From positions 7,316,001 to 7,380,000 of the forward strand of contig CM075943.1 of NCBI GenBank assembly GCA_038030265.1: DNA of 64,000 nucleotides. The letters run 5' to 3'. Below are positions 1 to 9,957 of this stretch, in pieces (position 1 is the first letter of the stretch; every line of letters begins with the position of its first letter). The stretch comes from Corythucha ciliata (Eukaryota > Arthropoda > Insecta > Hemiptera > Tingidae). A program made the position numbers and the translations under genes. A model generated the notes under the pieces. It was not told the DNA's origin. It ran no database searches and saw nothing but the letters and a program-made list of their open reading frames with translations.

Positions 1-330
1 ACGAAATTTTTTTTTTCGAAATTAGTTTTTTAATTTACCAAACTCTTTACGTTAGGAGCAAAAGCCTAGAAATTTTGTATTTGAATATGCAAAAGTCCAC
101 AACATTGTGTTCTGAAGGAATAAAAGTCTGTAAAATTGGTTTTTGAAAGATTAAAACCCACGAAATTTGGTTTTTGCATGCGCAAAAGCCCGAAATTTGG
201 ATCTGAACGAGATGAATCCACCAAATTTAGTTTTGAATGAGCGAAAATCCGCGAAATTGACGTTTGGAAGAGACAAAATGACGAAATTCTGTTTTTGAAA
301 GTGCCAAACGAGCATGACTGTTTAGTCTTA
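1..330 (-). repeat. Minisatellite family D, array 1
   Basis: Degenerate tandem copies of a unit of about 31 bases. The recurring core on this strand resembles CCACGAAATTTGGTTTTTG, separated by gagc/aaaagcc-type spacers. Copies diverge strongly but keep the order 'aaaa-cc-cgaaattt-ggtttttga'. The same unit in the opposite orientation fills 1430-1765 and 1940-2580, and it returns at 56590-56830. No gene is visible. Confidence 0.6.
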
Positions 331-659
331 TTTTCCGGTTCGTCGGTCCAGTGTTCTCAGGGGTTGTGGGGTGAATTTCAGAGTTTTGAGTGAAATGGAG
401 GCATGTTGGTGTGTGGGAGAGGTTCAGCGGGTAAAATCACTGAATTGTTCTCTGAGTAGACTTTGCGCTACAATCTCCGCACCTCGGGCTCCACCTGATC
501 CTGGTAAAATCGAGTTAGGGAGAAGATCAATCTCACCAGGACTGGGATATGAGTGCCGCGAGGGCAAAACGGGGGGACTGGGGACGTGGCGGCTAAGCGC
601 CGCAGCTTTGTGTGAAGTTGAACTTGAAACATGTTGTAAGTCAGAAATACCAGAGACCG

Positions 660-768
660 AAAAATTAGGACAATTTTGACCTCTCCCGGACACCTGAAAA
701 ATGAGCCCGGACGCTCAAAAAAGTAGGACATGTCCGGGGAGAGTAGGACGTCTGGTCACCCTACCCGT
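660..768 (-). mobile_element. Possible DNA transposon terminus
   Basis: On the minus strand this begins GGGTGACCAGACGTCC and runs through repeated 'tccggg' motifs. Ends of this form are common on hAT-type elements. I did not find the partner terminus or a target duplication, so the other end and the type are not established. The short open frames at 371-731 look like chance frames in this segment. Confidence 0.3.
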
Positions 769-1100
769 GAGGGGAGTTGAAGTTTAAGCTAACAAGGGTG
801 AGGTTATGAGTTCTAAGTGTCGATTGGTGACAGATGATGACCCTCCCCCCTCAGTTTAGATAAAAGGAAAAGAGGAAGATGACCCGCCGGGGGATGGGGT
901 GGGGGTAAACCTACAGGCCAGCCACTCGGGCAACCCATTAGTTGGTGGAGGGGGCCGCAGCGCCGGCCACAGACATTTGACGCCCCTGGGCGTATCTTTT
1001 ACCGGCACCCCGATGAAGTCATCGTTCATATAATAAGCCGCGATTGGGCATTTTTCTCCATTCTAAGGTCTATCCGCACACATCAGTGCCTTGACGCTGT

Positions 1101-1390
1101 CAACACCAAGAAATCTGACATGTTTGCCATAAATTCACGTGGACTACGTAATTTGTACGTTCTACGAAAAGTCGCAGTACCCAAACGGCTTCTACAGACT
1201 TTCGAAGTTGACAAGCTGAAATCGAAATGTGAATAAGCCGAAAGAAAGCTTGAAAGATGAAGAAGTTTTTGCGATGCATCGAAAGCCTGTAGAGAAGGAA
1301 GCCGTTTGAGTACAGCGACACTTCGTAAAACGTACAAATTACGGAGTCCGCGTGAATTTATGGCAAAAATGCCAGATTTCTGGGTTGTTG
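1101..1390. mobile_element. Foldback MITE, about 290 bases
   Basis: The left arm starts caacaccaagaaatctg and the right arm ends with its complement (ccagatttctgggttgttg). Pairing continues inward for about 100 bases, through ccataaattcacg, ttgtacgttctacgaa and acggcttctacag. The whole element is nearly palindromic with a short loop near 1215-1260. It has no coding capacity. The open frames read across it are products of the palindrome. Confidence 0.7.
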
Positions 1391-1429
1391 ATTATTTCAA
1401 ACAGTAAAAACACACTTATACGGATCCAC

Positions 1430-1765
1430 CCCGTTTAATTGCGAAATTTTGTGTGACTAATTGTGAAAGGATTTGCCAAATTTCGTGGCTTTACCTCTGT
1501 GAAATATATTTCTCTGATTCGGTTAATACAACAACCAAAATTGATATAAAAAAAATTATAATGACGGAAAAACGAAATGCGTGATTTTAGCTTTTTCAAT
1601 CCACAATTTCGCTGTTGATTTTTCATAACCGAATGTTTCAAATTTCGCACCTTCAAAAAGAAAATTCACGGATTTTTTGTTACTTAAAACCCTAATTTCG
1701 CTGTTTTTCACGTGTTTAAAACTAAAATTTCGTGGTTTTAAGGGGTCCATAGACGTATAATAAAT
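1430..1765 (+). repeat. Minisatellite family D, array 2
   Basis: Tandem degenerate units with cores such as 'aatttcgtggtttta' and 'cctaatttcgctgttttt', spaced about 30-32 bases. This is the reverse orientation of the units at 1-330. Confidence 0.55.
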
Positions 1766-1939
1766 ATTGCGCAATAAATTTGTGTAATATTTCGTTTCCA
1801 GATGTTTTGCGGATAAAAAAATAGGTTGTTCATTATATTGTGCAACCCATCAATACGACCCACAAACGTTCAATTTTATTGATCAACCCCTAGTTTGCCC
1901 AATATTATTGTACGTGTATGGGCCGCTTTAGATCTTACT

Positions 1940-2580
1940 GGAAATCAGTTTCGCTGGTTTGGCTCTTTAAAAATCTAAATTTCCGAATTTGCCTCACTCG
2001 AAACTTGAATTTCCTCAATTTTGGTCTTATGAATCCCAAATTTTGATGATTTATTTTCTTTTTAAAATCCAATTTCGTGAATTTGGCTCATTTCAACCAC
2101 AATTTTCACAGATGTTGGTTATTTCGTGGGTTTGGTTCTTTTCTGAAGTGCACAGTCGCACGGCTGTGACCAATTTGAAAGCCTAACATCGAAAAAAACA
2201 AATTTCGGGATTTTGGCTGCTTGAACCCAAATTTGACTGAGGATTTTCGCTTTCTCATAACCAATATCGTTCGATTTTGCTCCTTCAAACACCAATTTGA
2301 CGAGTTTTTGCTATTTCAAATTCTGGAACAACAAATATTTTTTTGCAACAATTTTCTCTTTTAAAAAGCCAATTCTCGGATTTGGCTCGATCAAACACCA
2401 AATTTTGCGATTTTGGGTCTCACAGACGCATATTTCGCAGGGGCTTTCTCTCTTATAAAACCTAGTTCGCGGATTTAGCTCATTCAAAGTCCATAATTTC
2501 ATAGTTTTTGGCTTTTTCAAATCCCAGTTTCGTGGTTTTCGTTATTTCAAAACCTAAATTTCCACCTGAAACACTTGAGT
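1940..2580 (+). repeat. Minisatellite family D, array 3
   Basis: About 20 degenerate units with the pattern 'ccaaatttcg-gattttggct-ctttcaaa'. Spacing is close to 31 bases and decay is heavy. Short minus-strand open frames here (2106-2288, 2311-2520) are repeat translations, not genes. Confidence 0.6.
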
Positions 2581-2934
2581 GGTCGTGTGGGCCGGACCTC
2601 CTGTAACATCAAACTGATCAACGATTAGTCCCGTTGTTCTTGTATTTAAATGTCCTACTGTCCGTCGAAATCATCCTACGTTTTGTAGCGTCCTCGGTAA
2701 CGTAACCACGCTGACATATGCTCACCCTAATTTCCACATTCGACTCTTTTATAAGTGGGCACAACCCACCCCACCCTACCCCGTCCAGTCCAGTCGTCTT
2801 CCGGCTACCTACAACGTAAAAGACGGATGCTGGGGCCACATTATTCTGTAAACTTAATGGATAAGAACGATCATGAGGGGGGGGGGTCGCCAATTATGCG
2901 TGACTTATTTTAATCGGTTTCCTGGGTGTTGCAG

Positions 2935-3198
2935 GCAACAAAAGACTGTTTTGAGGGACAATGACAAGTGTCGAACGTTGAACGAAGTTTTGCCTTTGAT
3001 ACAATTGAAAGACGTACTTCAATACATGCCACAACTCAAGTACGTTTTACTCGAGGGTGTGAAATACCCCGACACCCCCCTATTCCACCCCCTAAGTCTA
3101 ACAAACCGCCACGTATTTTTTTTTGCCCTCCTCCCATCAGATACGTCATGGACTCGCACCACGGCCCAAATGAAGCCAAAAGAGCTAGACTGAGCTAG
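2935..3198 (+). CDS. Last two exons of an unidentified gene
   Basis: The first exon (2935-3039) follows a good acceptor (ggtgttgcag) and ends at a consensus donor (gtacgt). The second exon (3141-3198) follows cctcccatcag and ends at TAG. Splicing joins in phase (AA + A, a Lys codon). The read-through runs QQKTVLRDNDKCRTLNEVLP, a leucine-rich stretch LIQLKDVLQYMPQLKYV, then a charged tail ending KRARLS. Regular leucines suggest one amphipathic helix. Upstream exons must lie 5' of 2935 or outside the window; I found none. I do not recognise the family. A fortuitous frame is possible, but two matching splice sites and correct phase favour a real 3' end. Confidence 0.5.
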
Positions 3199-5085
3199 GA
3201 ATACGCACCGGTCAGCAACAACTCGTGCTGGCCTATGGACCAGGACTGTAGCTCTTGCAATATGCAACATAGTTCAGCCTGGCCACCGGACACTCGTTTC
3301 ACCCATTACTGGTAGCCCTCATCCCCTTCATGCAAGTGTTAAAACGTTACTTTTTTCTACATAGTATGTATATTATTATAAATAATTTCTTTGTATATTT
3401 TTTTTTAAGTCTCGTTGAATATTATTTATTAAAAACAAACAAACAAAAACATGACTGACTTGTTACGTTACTTTTCTTTGAAGTTATTTCTTTTTTCTTC
3501 TTTATTTTTTCGATCTTAGAAGAGTGTAACAAGAAGGCCCGATTGTGTATGAAATAATGAAATATTCAAATCCATTACAAAAAAATTGAATTGTGCCCTT
3601 AAAAAAATGGAAGCACTGACAAATTATTAATAGCCGTAATGTAAATAATTGAAAAACAAACAAAAGAGCCCATCATTTAAGGGAATCGCAGTGAAAATAT
3701 AAATAAAATACCTTAAAACGGGGTTACTATTTACATCGGTCAGGATAATAAAGGTTGGTGCTCTTCTCCGCCATTAACATGCCAGTATTTGCCCTCCCCC
3801 CCCACCATACCTATGTAAACGTTCACCTCCCCTCCGCCCTCTATTAACAATCCTATTTATTTTTACGATTTAACCGCGATCAAAATGGTCGCCTCGAGCT
3901 AATTTATAACGTACTGACCGATTGTAGTAAGTAACTCGACTGTTCAACAAATTTAATTTTCCTACTTTTCTAATAGTTTTGCACTTTTTTTTTCGTTTTT
4001 TTTTTTTTTGTTTTTTGTTTACTGAATAGTTTCATTCAGAACAAATAAAAACATACGCGTATTCGGCAATACTTGAAGCATTTTCTTACCTTGCCTCAAG
4101 GGTGGGGTGGAGGCGCGGGGAGAGGATCGCTTCACCAAGAAGGTACGTAATGACAATTTTAGCGAATACACGTTACAATTTTAATGGAATAAAATATTTG
4201 ATTAAGTGCAGTCTTGTTCACAATTAATTTGAAACAAAAATTGCTTAAATAAGAACAACGAATTGGCACTATAAGTTACACCACAAGGTACTTGTTTCAT
4301 TCTAGGTAAAATATGTACATTGGATACGTAATGTAATACTCAAAAAGGGAATAGCGTTAACGTAATTAACGATATAATTGATGCTAATTAACAGGTAAAC
4401 TGCTACAAAACATACAAAAAATTAACAAAGCCACAAGGAACATTATACGCAGTCTTATATTGAAGTTACAAAAGAACAATGCAATTGGGGTAGGTGCGCA
4501 CCATCTAAAAATAAGAATTGGTGGTGGTGTGTGGCTGGAGGATGCACCATCGGACGGTTCTTATAAAGAGACAATTTTTTACGTGGCGCTTCGCCATTGT
4601 AATAAAGCGGGCGGATTTCAAGTCTAGCATAAAGTCATCACGTAATTTGAGCGATTTAGAAAATTTAACGTCGCTAAATAAATGCGCACACTACGATCAG
4701 TCTGAAATTTGATATGATAAAACGGTTTTTGAAGGGTTAAGGAGGAGGGGGGATACACATAAAAGATAATTTTAGCCAAATACTATTAAAATATTTATCG
4801 AATATCACTAAAAAAGCACCCTCCTGGCATAAATAATAATAATATGGTTAAGATTAACATGAATTTGAGTCAATTTACCACAAAATGAAGGACTAGAATG
4901 GCGATTGAATTTTGAGCCGTTTTTGAAGTCGAACAAGCCTCCAGAGTATGAAGCCGCAAAGCCTGTAAAAACGTTAAGAGCTAAGCAAAGGAACAAAATC
5001 GTCCATTGAGGGCCGTGTGGGGGGGGGTAAGGAGGTTAAAGCTTAAACCATGTGTGCGGGAATCGAAACCCTTTTGTTTGATCGA
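3199..5085. other. AT-rich intergenic DNA, no gene seen
   Basis: Contains T and A homopolymers (3110-3126, 3985-4020), a C run near 3797, and scattered short open frames without splice support or family resemblance. The 3' untranslated region of the gene ending at 3198 probably occupies its start. I see no RNA gene or element boundary. Confidence 0.5.
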
Positions 5086-5089
5086 CATT

Positions 5090-5760
5090 GAAGCACCCAT
5101 CTTGCGAAAAAAGGGGGCAAGATCTACGTTTTTGACTCGTTTTGGTCCTCTAATGACCAGGGGGCCTATTCTCTAACAAGAAGTAATATTTTTTTCGCCA
5201 GCCATGTGTCTATTTCATTCATTTGTTCGAAGAAAATGAATGAAATAAACATATGACTTCCAAAAAGCTATTGCTTCGGAGTTAGAGAATAGTCCCCCAG
5301 GAGAATAGAATGTGCTGGGAGGTCGTCAACGAAATAAATTCTAACAATAAATTCTAACGGAAACCGAGCTCCCGGTATATTTTATTACCCTTATAGGCAG
5401 ATAATCGCAACTTTAGTGTCACGCTTGAAAAAAGGGGCGAAATCGTTGTTTTTGACAAGTTTTGGTCCCAAATGACTAGGAGAATACAATGGGCTAGGAC
5501 CTTGTCGACTGAAGAATTTTCACAGCACCCAGCACTTCATATTCTCCTGATACGAAAGACCAAAATTCGCTTCAAAATACGGTAAAAAAAAGAAGGAACC
5601 AAATTGGTCGTGGTTGACATGTTCTTGCCCCCCAATGAGAAGGAGAGTAGATGTGCAAAGAGCTCGTCGACAGAGGAATTCTTGCAGCCCATGTGTAAAA
5701 TTTGCTGCGTTTTCCTTCCATGTTATTTGTCATCTCCTCGATCACGGAACGCCCAATCCT
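5090..5760 (+). repeat. Three degenerate tandem copies of a 170-330 base segment
   Basis: The phrase 'aaaaggggcgaaatc..gtttttgac..gttttggtcc' followed by 'atgacyaggagaata' occurs at about 5107, 5433 and 5585. The last two copies also share 'gtcgac-gaagaattyt'. The spacing is unequal because a 138-base foldback element sits in the first copy. Confidence 0.5.
5161..5298. mobile_element. Foldback MITE, 138 bases
   Basis: Ends are GGGGCCTATTCTCTAAC and its complement GTTAGAGAATAGTCCCCC. A second inner palindrome (tatttcattcatttgttcg / gaaaatgaatgaaata) lies at the centre. There is no open frame. Confidence 0.75.
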
Positions 5761-5919
5761 TAGAGAGGTGTAGAGCAGGGGTGGCCAACGCAGTGCCCGC
5801 GGCTGAGCCTTTTACAATGGCCCGCCCGTGGCCATTTTTCATGTTCAACATCATTTTTAATGTTGGGTTTTGGTATCCATCGAATTTTTGTGCAAATGGA
5901 AAACGCTACAATTCGCGCG

Positions 5920-6950
5920 GCTAATCATACGTTTCGTGGGCGGCTAATCCTCCGCTAAGTGCCCACTTGACCCAGATCAAATTGAAAAAAAAAACGCTAA
6001 GTTGGGGCTGAAATTTAGAAATGGCTATATCACGGCTTAAATTATTGAGAAAAATTACTGATTCATGGACAGAATTGAAAATAAGTGCTGAATCACGGAA
6101 AAAATTAAGAAAAGTACATAGCTAATTCGCGAGGTAAAATAGTGAAAAATCGATAATTCACCAACTGTGTTGAGAAAAAGCTCTAATTCGCAGCTAAAAT
6201 TACGTAAACAAGATCGGCTTATGACATTCAGTATCGGCTTATTCAGAAAGCAAACTACGTGGCTCAATCTGAAATATGCTGATTCATGGGTAAACGTGAA
6301 AAAAGCGGTAATCCGCAGGGAAAGTTAAGACAAAGTGCTAATTCACCGATAAAATTGAGAAGAAGCGCTGATGTGTGAAAAAAGCCGCTAATTTGTGGTT
6401 AAAATGGGAAAAACGCCCGTTGCGGCTTCTGATGGTAACTTTGTGGCTGAAGTGAAATGGAACGAAATCTCCAATCGACGCGACGGCTAAATGAGGATAA
6501 TGCGCTAATTCGCGGATGAAATTTAGAAAAATCGTTAATTCGCCGCTAAAATTGGGAAACAAAACTCTCATTGACGGCTCGCTAGGAGGCTCAAATTAGG
6601 TAAAACGCTAATTCTCGGCTGAAATAATGAAAAATGGCTCTTTATGGGGTTAAATTGAGAACATTTGCTATATCACAGAAATAAATTGAGTAAATGGCAA
6701 GTCGCGGTTTCCGGAGTCAACTTCACGGGTAAAATCGCTCTTTAGAGGCTAAAATCAAGAAAAACCCAAATTTAGTGCAAGACAAATCGCTAATTCACGG
6801 CTGAAATGGAGATAAATCGCTGATTCGCGGCTAAAATGGAGGCAAATCGCTAATTCGCGGCTAAAATGGAGACAAATCGCTAATTCACCGATGAATTCGA
6901 GAAAATGCGTGGGAAAAAACGCTAATTCGCGACTCCTGAAGGCAACTTCA
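5920..6950 (+). repeat. Minisatellite family A inside the hAT element
   Basis: About 30 degenerate units of 30 bases with core CGCTAATTCGCGGCTAAAAT, then ggagaaaa. Best-preserved units are at 6785-6895, where three follow each other at exactly 30 bases. Every few units an insert like 'ggttyccggaggcaacttc' interrupts the array (6421, 6706, 6932). Confidence 0.8.
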
Positions 6951-7054
6951 CGGAGGCGTTGGTGACAGATCCACCCGGTGGGGGGGGGGCGCCAAGCTTT
7001 CACAGGGCACACTTTTTGTTCAAATGGAAAATGCTATTAAACTGTACTGTCAAT

Positions 7055-7204
7055 AGGTCTATTCGTTTGTCGCCCCGGACTACTCCGAGCAGCACGAAAT
7101 TTTGCAACCTCGCGGGTTATCATGTGAAATAACGCGAAAAAATAATGAAAGGTTAGTACTTTCAGTGCTAATAGTGCAGCTCCGGACGACAAACGAATGG
7201 ACCT
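7055..7204. mobile_element. Foldback MITE, 150 bases
   Basis: Terminal repeats AGGTCTATTCGTTTGTCG and its complement CGACAAACGAATGGACCT lie about 100 bases apart. It is nested in the hAT element. Its ends share the first bases AGGTC(T/C)ATTC with the next foldback element at 7360-7555. Confidence 0.7.
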
Positions 7205-7359
7205 AATAACTTGTGTTGTGGAAGAGTATTGAACAGGCCCTAAGTGCGTTTTATTCGGAGCGTCACGGTCTTTTCCTAAGATCAAAGTGTTTTGCTCATG
7301 GAGGGGGGGGGGAGGTGGCGAAGATGGGAGGCCCGCCTGAGTTCTTACAGCTAGGTTTA

Positions 7360-7555
7360 AGGTCGACGCACACACATCAGTACCGTGAACGGGACGTGCC
7401 TCGTCCGGCAAATAAAATATTATTCTCAATGGGAATTGAAGGGTCACGTGCCGGAGATGTGTGAACGAGCCTCTCAATTCCCGTATGAGTATAATATTTT
7501 ACTTTTTAATATTTTACAGTGCCCATTCACGGCACTGATGTGTGTGAATAGACCT
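7360..7555. mobile_element. Foldback MITE, 196 bases, nested in hAT element
   Basis: The left arm (aggtcgacgcacacacatcag) and right arm (ctgatgtgtgtgaatagacct) pair. Pairing continues inward through taccgtgaacggg and the AT-rich tcc/aatattt centre. Almost the whole element is a single imperfect hairpin. The open frames at 7213-7477 arise from it. Confidence 0.7.
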
Positions 7556-7599
7556 TTATGGCCCACGAACAAAAAAGGTTGGCCAGCCCTGGTGTAGAG

Positions 7600-8000
7600 G
7601 CTGCGGTGTAGGTCAACATGTTCTGGGCGACTCATTATAACAGAGAACGACGAAAATAGAAACACATTGAAACTGACCCGAAACTCTCATTGTAATTTGA
7701 AGGCTACTTTAAGGTGCCCTAACGGGCATTTTGGCCGTAACTCCGTGCATTTCTCAGTTCAGCGTGATCTCGCGTTTGGCTGAGATCGGAACACTTAATA
7801 AATAAAAAAAAAATTCTATAAAAATAAACACTTAATACTAACACTTCAGTAATTTACCTTTGAGGCTAACGGCGGCCCCTTAGGGGCGTCCTGGCCAAAA
7901 CCGCTAGCATTTTCGTAAGGGACTCATGCGGGGGCAACGTACCATATAAACTAGTTGAGAGTCAAAAAAAGCGGACGCATCTCTTACCTCATTCGGCACA
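7600..8000. other. Intergenic, local duplication only
   Basis: The segment at 7707-7800 (accctaacgggcattttggcc ... ttggctgagatcgg) resembles 7865-8045, including the last coding bases of the gene ending at 8002 (ttggcttagatcgg). This suggests a short duplicated 3' end. A splice donor (gtaaga, minus) sits at 7982-7987, just beyond the stop codon, so the neighbouring transcript may have a 3' UTR intron. Confidence 0.35.
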
Positions 8001-8001
8001 T

Positions 8002-8505
8002 TTAAAGCGTAGCAAGCCTCTCCATTTGGCTTAGATCGGGCATGACTTTAATGTAAGTCGGTTTCTTCGGTATGATCTGAGGCTGACAGTAAACGTGCGA
8101 ACTTTGCCTCGAGCAATAGCTTCGATTCGACGGCGGCGTTCCGTCGCTCACGTACGTGCGGGAAACGGCACCACCACCGGCTGCCTGATAGTACGGTCCG
8201 ACGGGACGCATTTCCATCGGATGCTGACACATTCCAACGGTATCGCCGGCTCGGTCCGAACAGCTGAAACGTCGTAAAAAGCACACGAGAATTGCGAGCA
8301 TGAAGGCGATGTAACAAGCGCCCAGAACCCCGCACGCGACCATGTAAGTGTCGAGCGTTTCGAGGGGTAACATCGCACGGCGGGCCGCTTCGCATTTTAC
8401 ACTGGGGACACTCGGTGGAGTCGGCACGTCATTGAAATTACTGAAAAGCTCAAAACACAACAAAACTTTTAAACTAAAGAGAATTGGCTTCAATTTGATT
8501 ATCAC
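8002..8505 (-). CDS. Single-pass membrane protein, unknown family
   Basis: A 167-codon frame. A hydrophobic N-terminus (ILFSLKVLLCFELF) could be a signal sequence. A short extracellular part with PTPPSVPSV follows, then a clear membrane span (about residues 55-77, YMVACGVLGACYIAFMLAIL followed by VCFLRRF), then a Cys-, Tyr- and Pro-rich cytoplasmic tail ending MERLATL. A minus-strand acceptor (gagcttttcag) falls inside the N-terminal part near 8440. The true exon may therefore start there, with the first 22 residues being intron. In that case an upstream exon is missing from this model. It lies 220 bases downstream of heme oxygenase on the same strand. Shisa-like architecture (short ectodomain, one span, Tyr/Pro-rich tail) is a guess only. 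Confidence 0.5.
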   Translation of the reverse strand: MIIKLKPILFSLKVLLCFELFSNFNDVPTPPSVPSVKCEAARRAMLPLETLDTYMVACGVLGACYIAFMLAILVCFLRRFSCSDRAGDTVGMCQHPMEMRPVGPYYQAAGGGAVSRTYVSDGTPPSNRSYCSRQSSHVYCQPQIIPKKPTYIKVMPDLSQMERLATL

Positions 8506-8658
8506 CAGAATTGTGAAACCTCTCTCGACTCTCGAGATTTCAAAACAACGCAGTTAGGGCTAGCCATGAACGTTTACACGGTTAAACGTGCCCAGCACCA
8601 GCTCCTAACTCAAAAATAAGGCCTCAGTGAGCGCAATTATTAAACAATAACTTAGAAT

Positions 8659-8664
8659 TTTATT
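8659..8664 (-). terminator. Polyadenylation signal of heme oxygenase
   Basis: AATAAA on the minus strand, about 60 bases past the heme oxygenase stop codon, a usual distance. Confidence 0.5.
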
Positions 8665-8722
8665 TAAAACTTCAAAATTTGACACTGCAAGGCTAAGCTC
8701 TCTACAGAACATTTCTAATTTC

Positions 8723-9536
8723 TTACAATACTCTCTTCTTGTAGTACATGACCAAAGCTACTGTTGGAATGACAACGGCTGAAATTTTAAGTATTTGCAT
8801 TAGGAAAACCATATTGGCCCCTCTGATACTCTGTACGGCGGCGTTGCTCAATTCGAAAACTTTCCTGCTCTCAAATATCAACCTTTGCCTCATCTCCTCG
8901 TCCACGCTCTCGCCCAATTTATTCATTTTCCTGTACATTTTCGCCTTAACGGTGCCGATATTCTCAAAATGGGTGATGGCGTTGCCCTCAAGATCAGCCT
9001 CACGCGACGGAAACAGACGTCCGAACAGAGCACGTTTACTTTTGAGTATTTGACCACCGGTCAGTAGGCCCATGTGAAGGTGGTAGACAAACACGGTCAA
9101 CAGGGTTGGATTTTCCTCTTCAAGCCGTCTCATATAGTCGACGTAATTGGCGACGGTGTCACGGATTTTGTAGTTTGTCCTCCAGTTCTTCCCCAGATAG
9201 TATTCAATGTCTTTCTCGAAGGCGGCGGTTCGATCCATTTCAGGGATGTGAAACTCGCCCAGGGTGTCACCCTGGTGTCGTTTCATTGCCTCTTCGAGAA
9301 ATTTGAAAATCTCGTAGAACACTTGTAATCCTTCGGCCCATACTTTGTCGTTACATAGAGCTGGACACAAAATCAATTTTGTTGTAGCGTGATTGGTGGG
9401 GGGGGGGGTCTACCAAAATCATCACCGTACACTCACCGAAAGCTAATTTCGCATTAATAAGAGTGTTGCTAAAATTGTGGACATCTCTAGTGGCAATTCT
9501 CATTTGCTCATCAAACGGCACCTCCTCATCGTTCAT
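8723..9536 (-). CDS. Ho: Heme oxygenase, membrane-anchored
   Basis: Opens heme to biliverdin, CO and iron using NADPH-cytochrome P450 reductase at the endoplasmic reticulum. Two coding exons, 9437-9536 and 8723-9360, flank a 76-base GT-AG intron. They join in phase (G + CT) to give 245 residues, close to animal enzymes. The proximal heme ligand is His20 in IATRDVH. The helix signature MGLLTGGQIL carries the Gly-Gly pair over the heme. The C-terminus is a hydrophobic tail (ILKISAVVIPTVALVMYY) followed by KKR, as in tail-anchored heme oxygenases. At the position of mammalian Asp140 (GDLSGG) there is Leu, and Arg136 is also replaced. Both residues shape the distal water network in mammals, so activity or regioselectivity could differ. 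Family assignment is secure; the start is the only in-frame Met of exon 1. Confidence 0.93.
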
Positions 9537-9889
9537 TTCACGGAAATTTGGACCTAAAACTGCGTTCCGTAATGGACACTTTTAACACGGCACGGAGGCT
9601 TCAAATTCGAAGGGTACGTACCTTGTAAACTGACGCCGGACCAGCCAAACTGAACAATCGGTTCGAAGGAGCCTCTAAAATTATTTTTGCGTTTTAAAAT
9701 TAGGCGAAGAAAATACGGGAGCGAGATAAATGGTATCAAGAAGGTTTATGCGTTGCTTCTTGCTTATCGAGTGGGTTGTGAAAGAGGCGGTGAGGGGCCC
9801 CGATCAAAGGAATGGATGAGCGGGGCGGGGGTGCAACCACTTTTTCGAATTAGCACTTGACAATAATTAAGGGAAGAGCACTTGACTGA

Positions 9890-9945
9890 AAATTGCCCTA
9901 GGGACTCATAAATCGGGTTTGGTGCAGATCGAAAACTTTGAGAAA
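9890..9945 (+). repeat. Dispersed repeat, inverted copy at 30075-30118
   Basis: The words 'ccctagggactcataaatcg' and 'gtttggtgcagatcg' appear on the + strand here. Their complement (cgatctgcaccaaacgcgatttatgagtctctaggg-type) appears near 30080. Probably pieces of one old element. Confidence 0.5.
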
Positions 9946-9957
9946 ATCGGCCTAACA

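Larger units (their letters stand above)
5776..7591. mobile_element. Non-autonomous hAT element with 8-base target duplication
   Basis: The left end is CAGGGGTGGCCAAC and the right end is the complement of CAGGGCTGGCCAACC. The element is flanked by the exact 8-base direct repeat GTGTAGAG at 5768-5775 and 7592-7599. The CAGGGGTGG-type end plus an 8-base duplication is diagnostic of the hAT superfamily. The 1816-base interior holds no transposase. It carries about 1 kb of family A minisatellite (5920-6950) and two foldback MITEs (7055-7204 and 7360-7555). It probably depended on a transposase elsewhere. Open frames inside it are not genes. Confidence 0.8.

Noticed and set aside
5050..5100. tRNA-like 'gggaatcgaaaccc'
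   Set aside because: No acceptor stem, anticodon arm or D-arm could be folded around it.
7037..7477. 146-codon minus frame near 7.2 kb
   Set aside because: Runs through two foldback MITEs nested in a hAT element; coding appearance comes from the palindromes.
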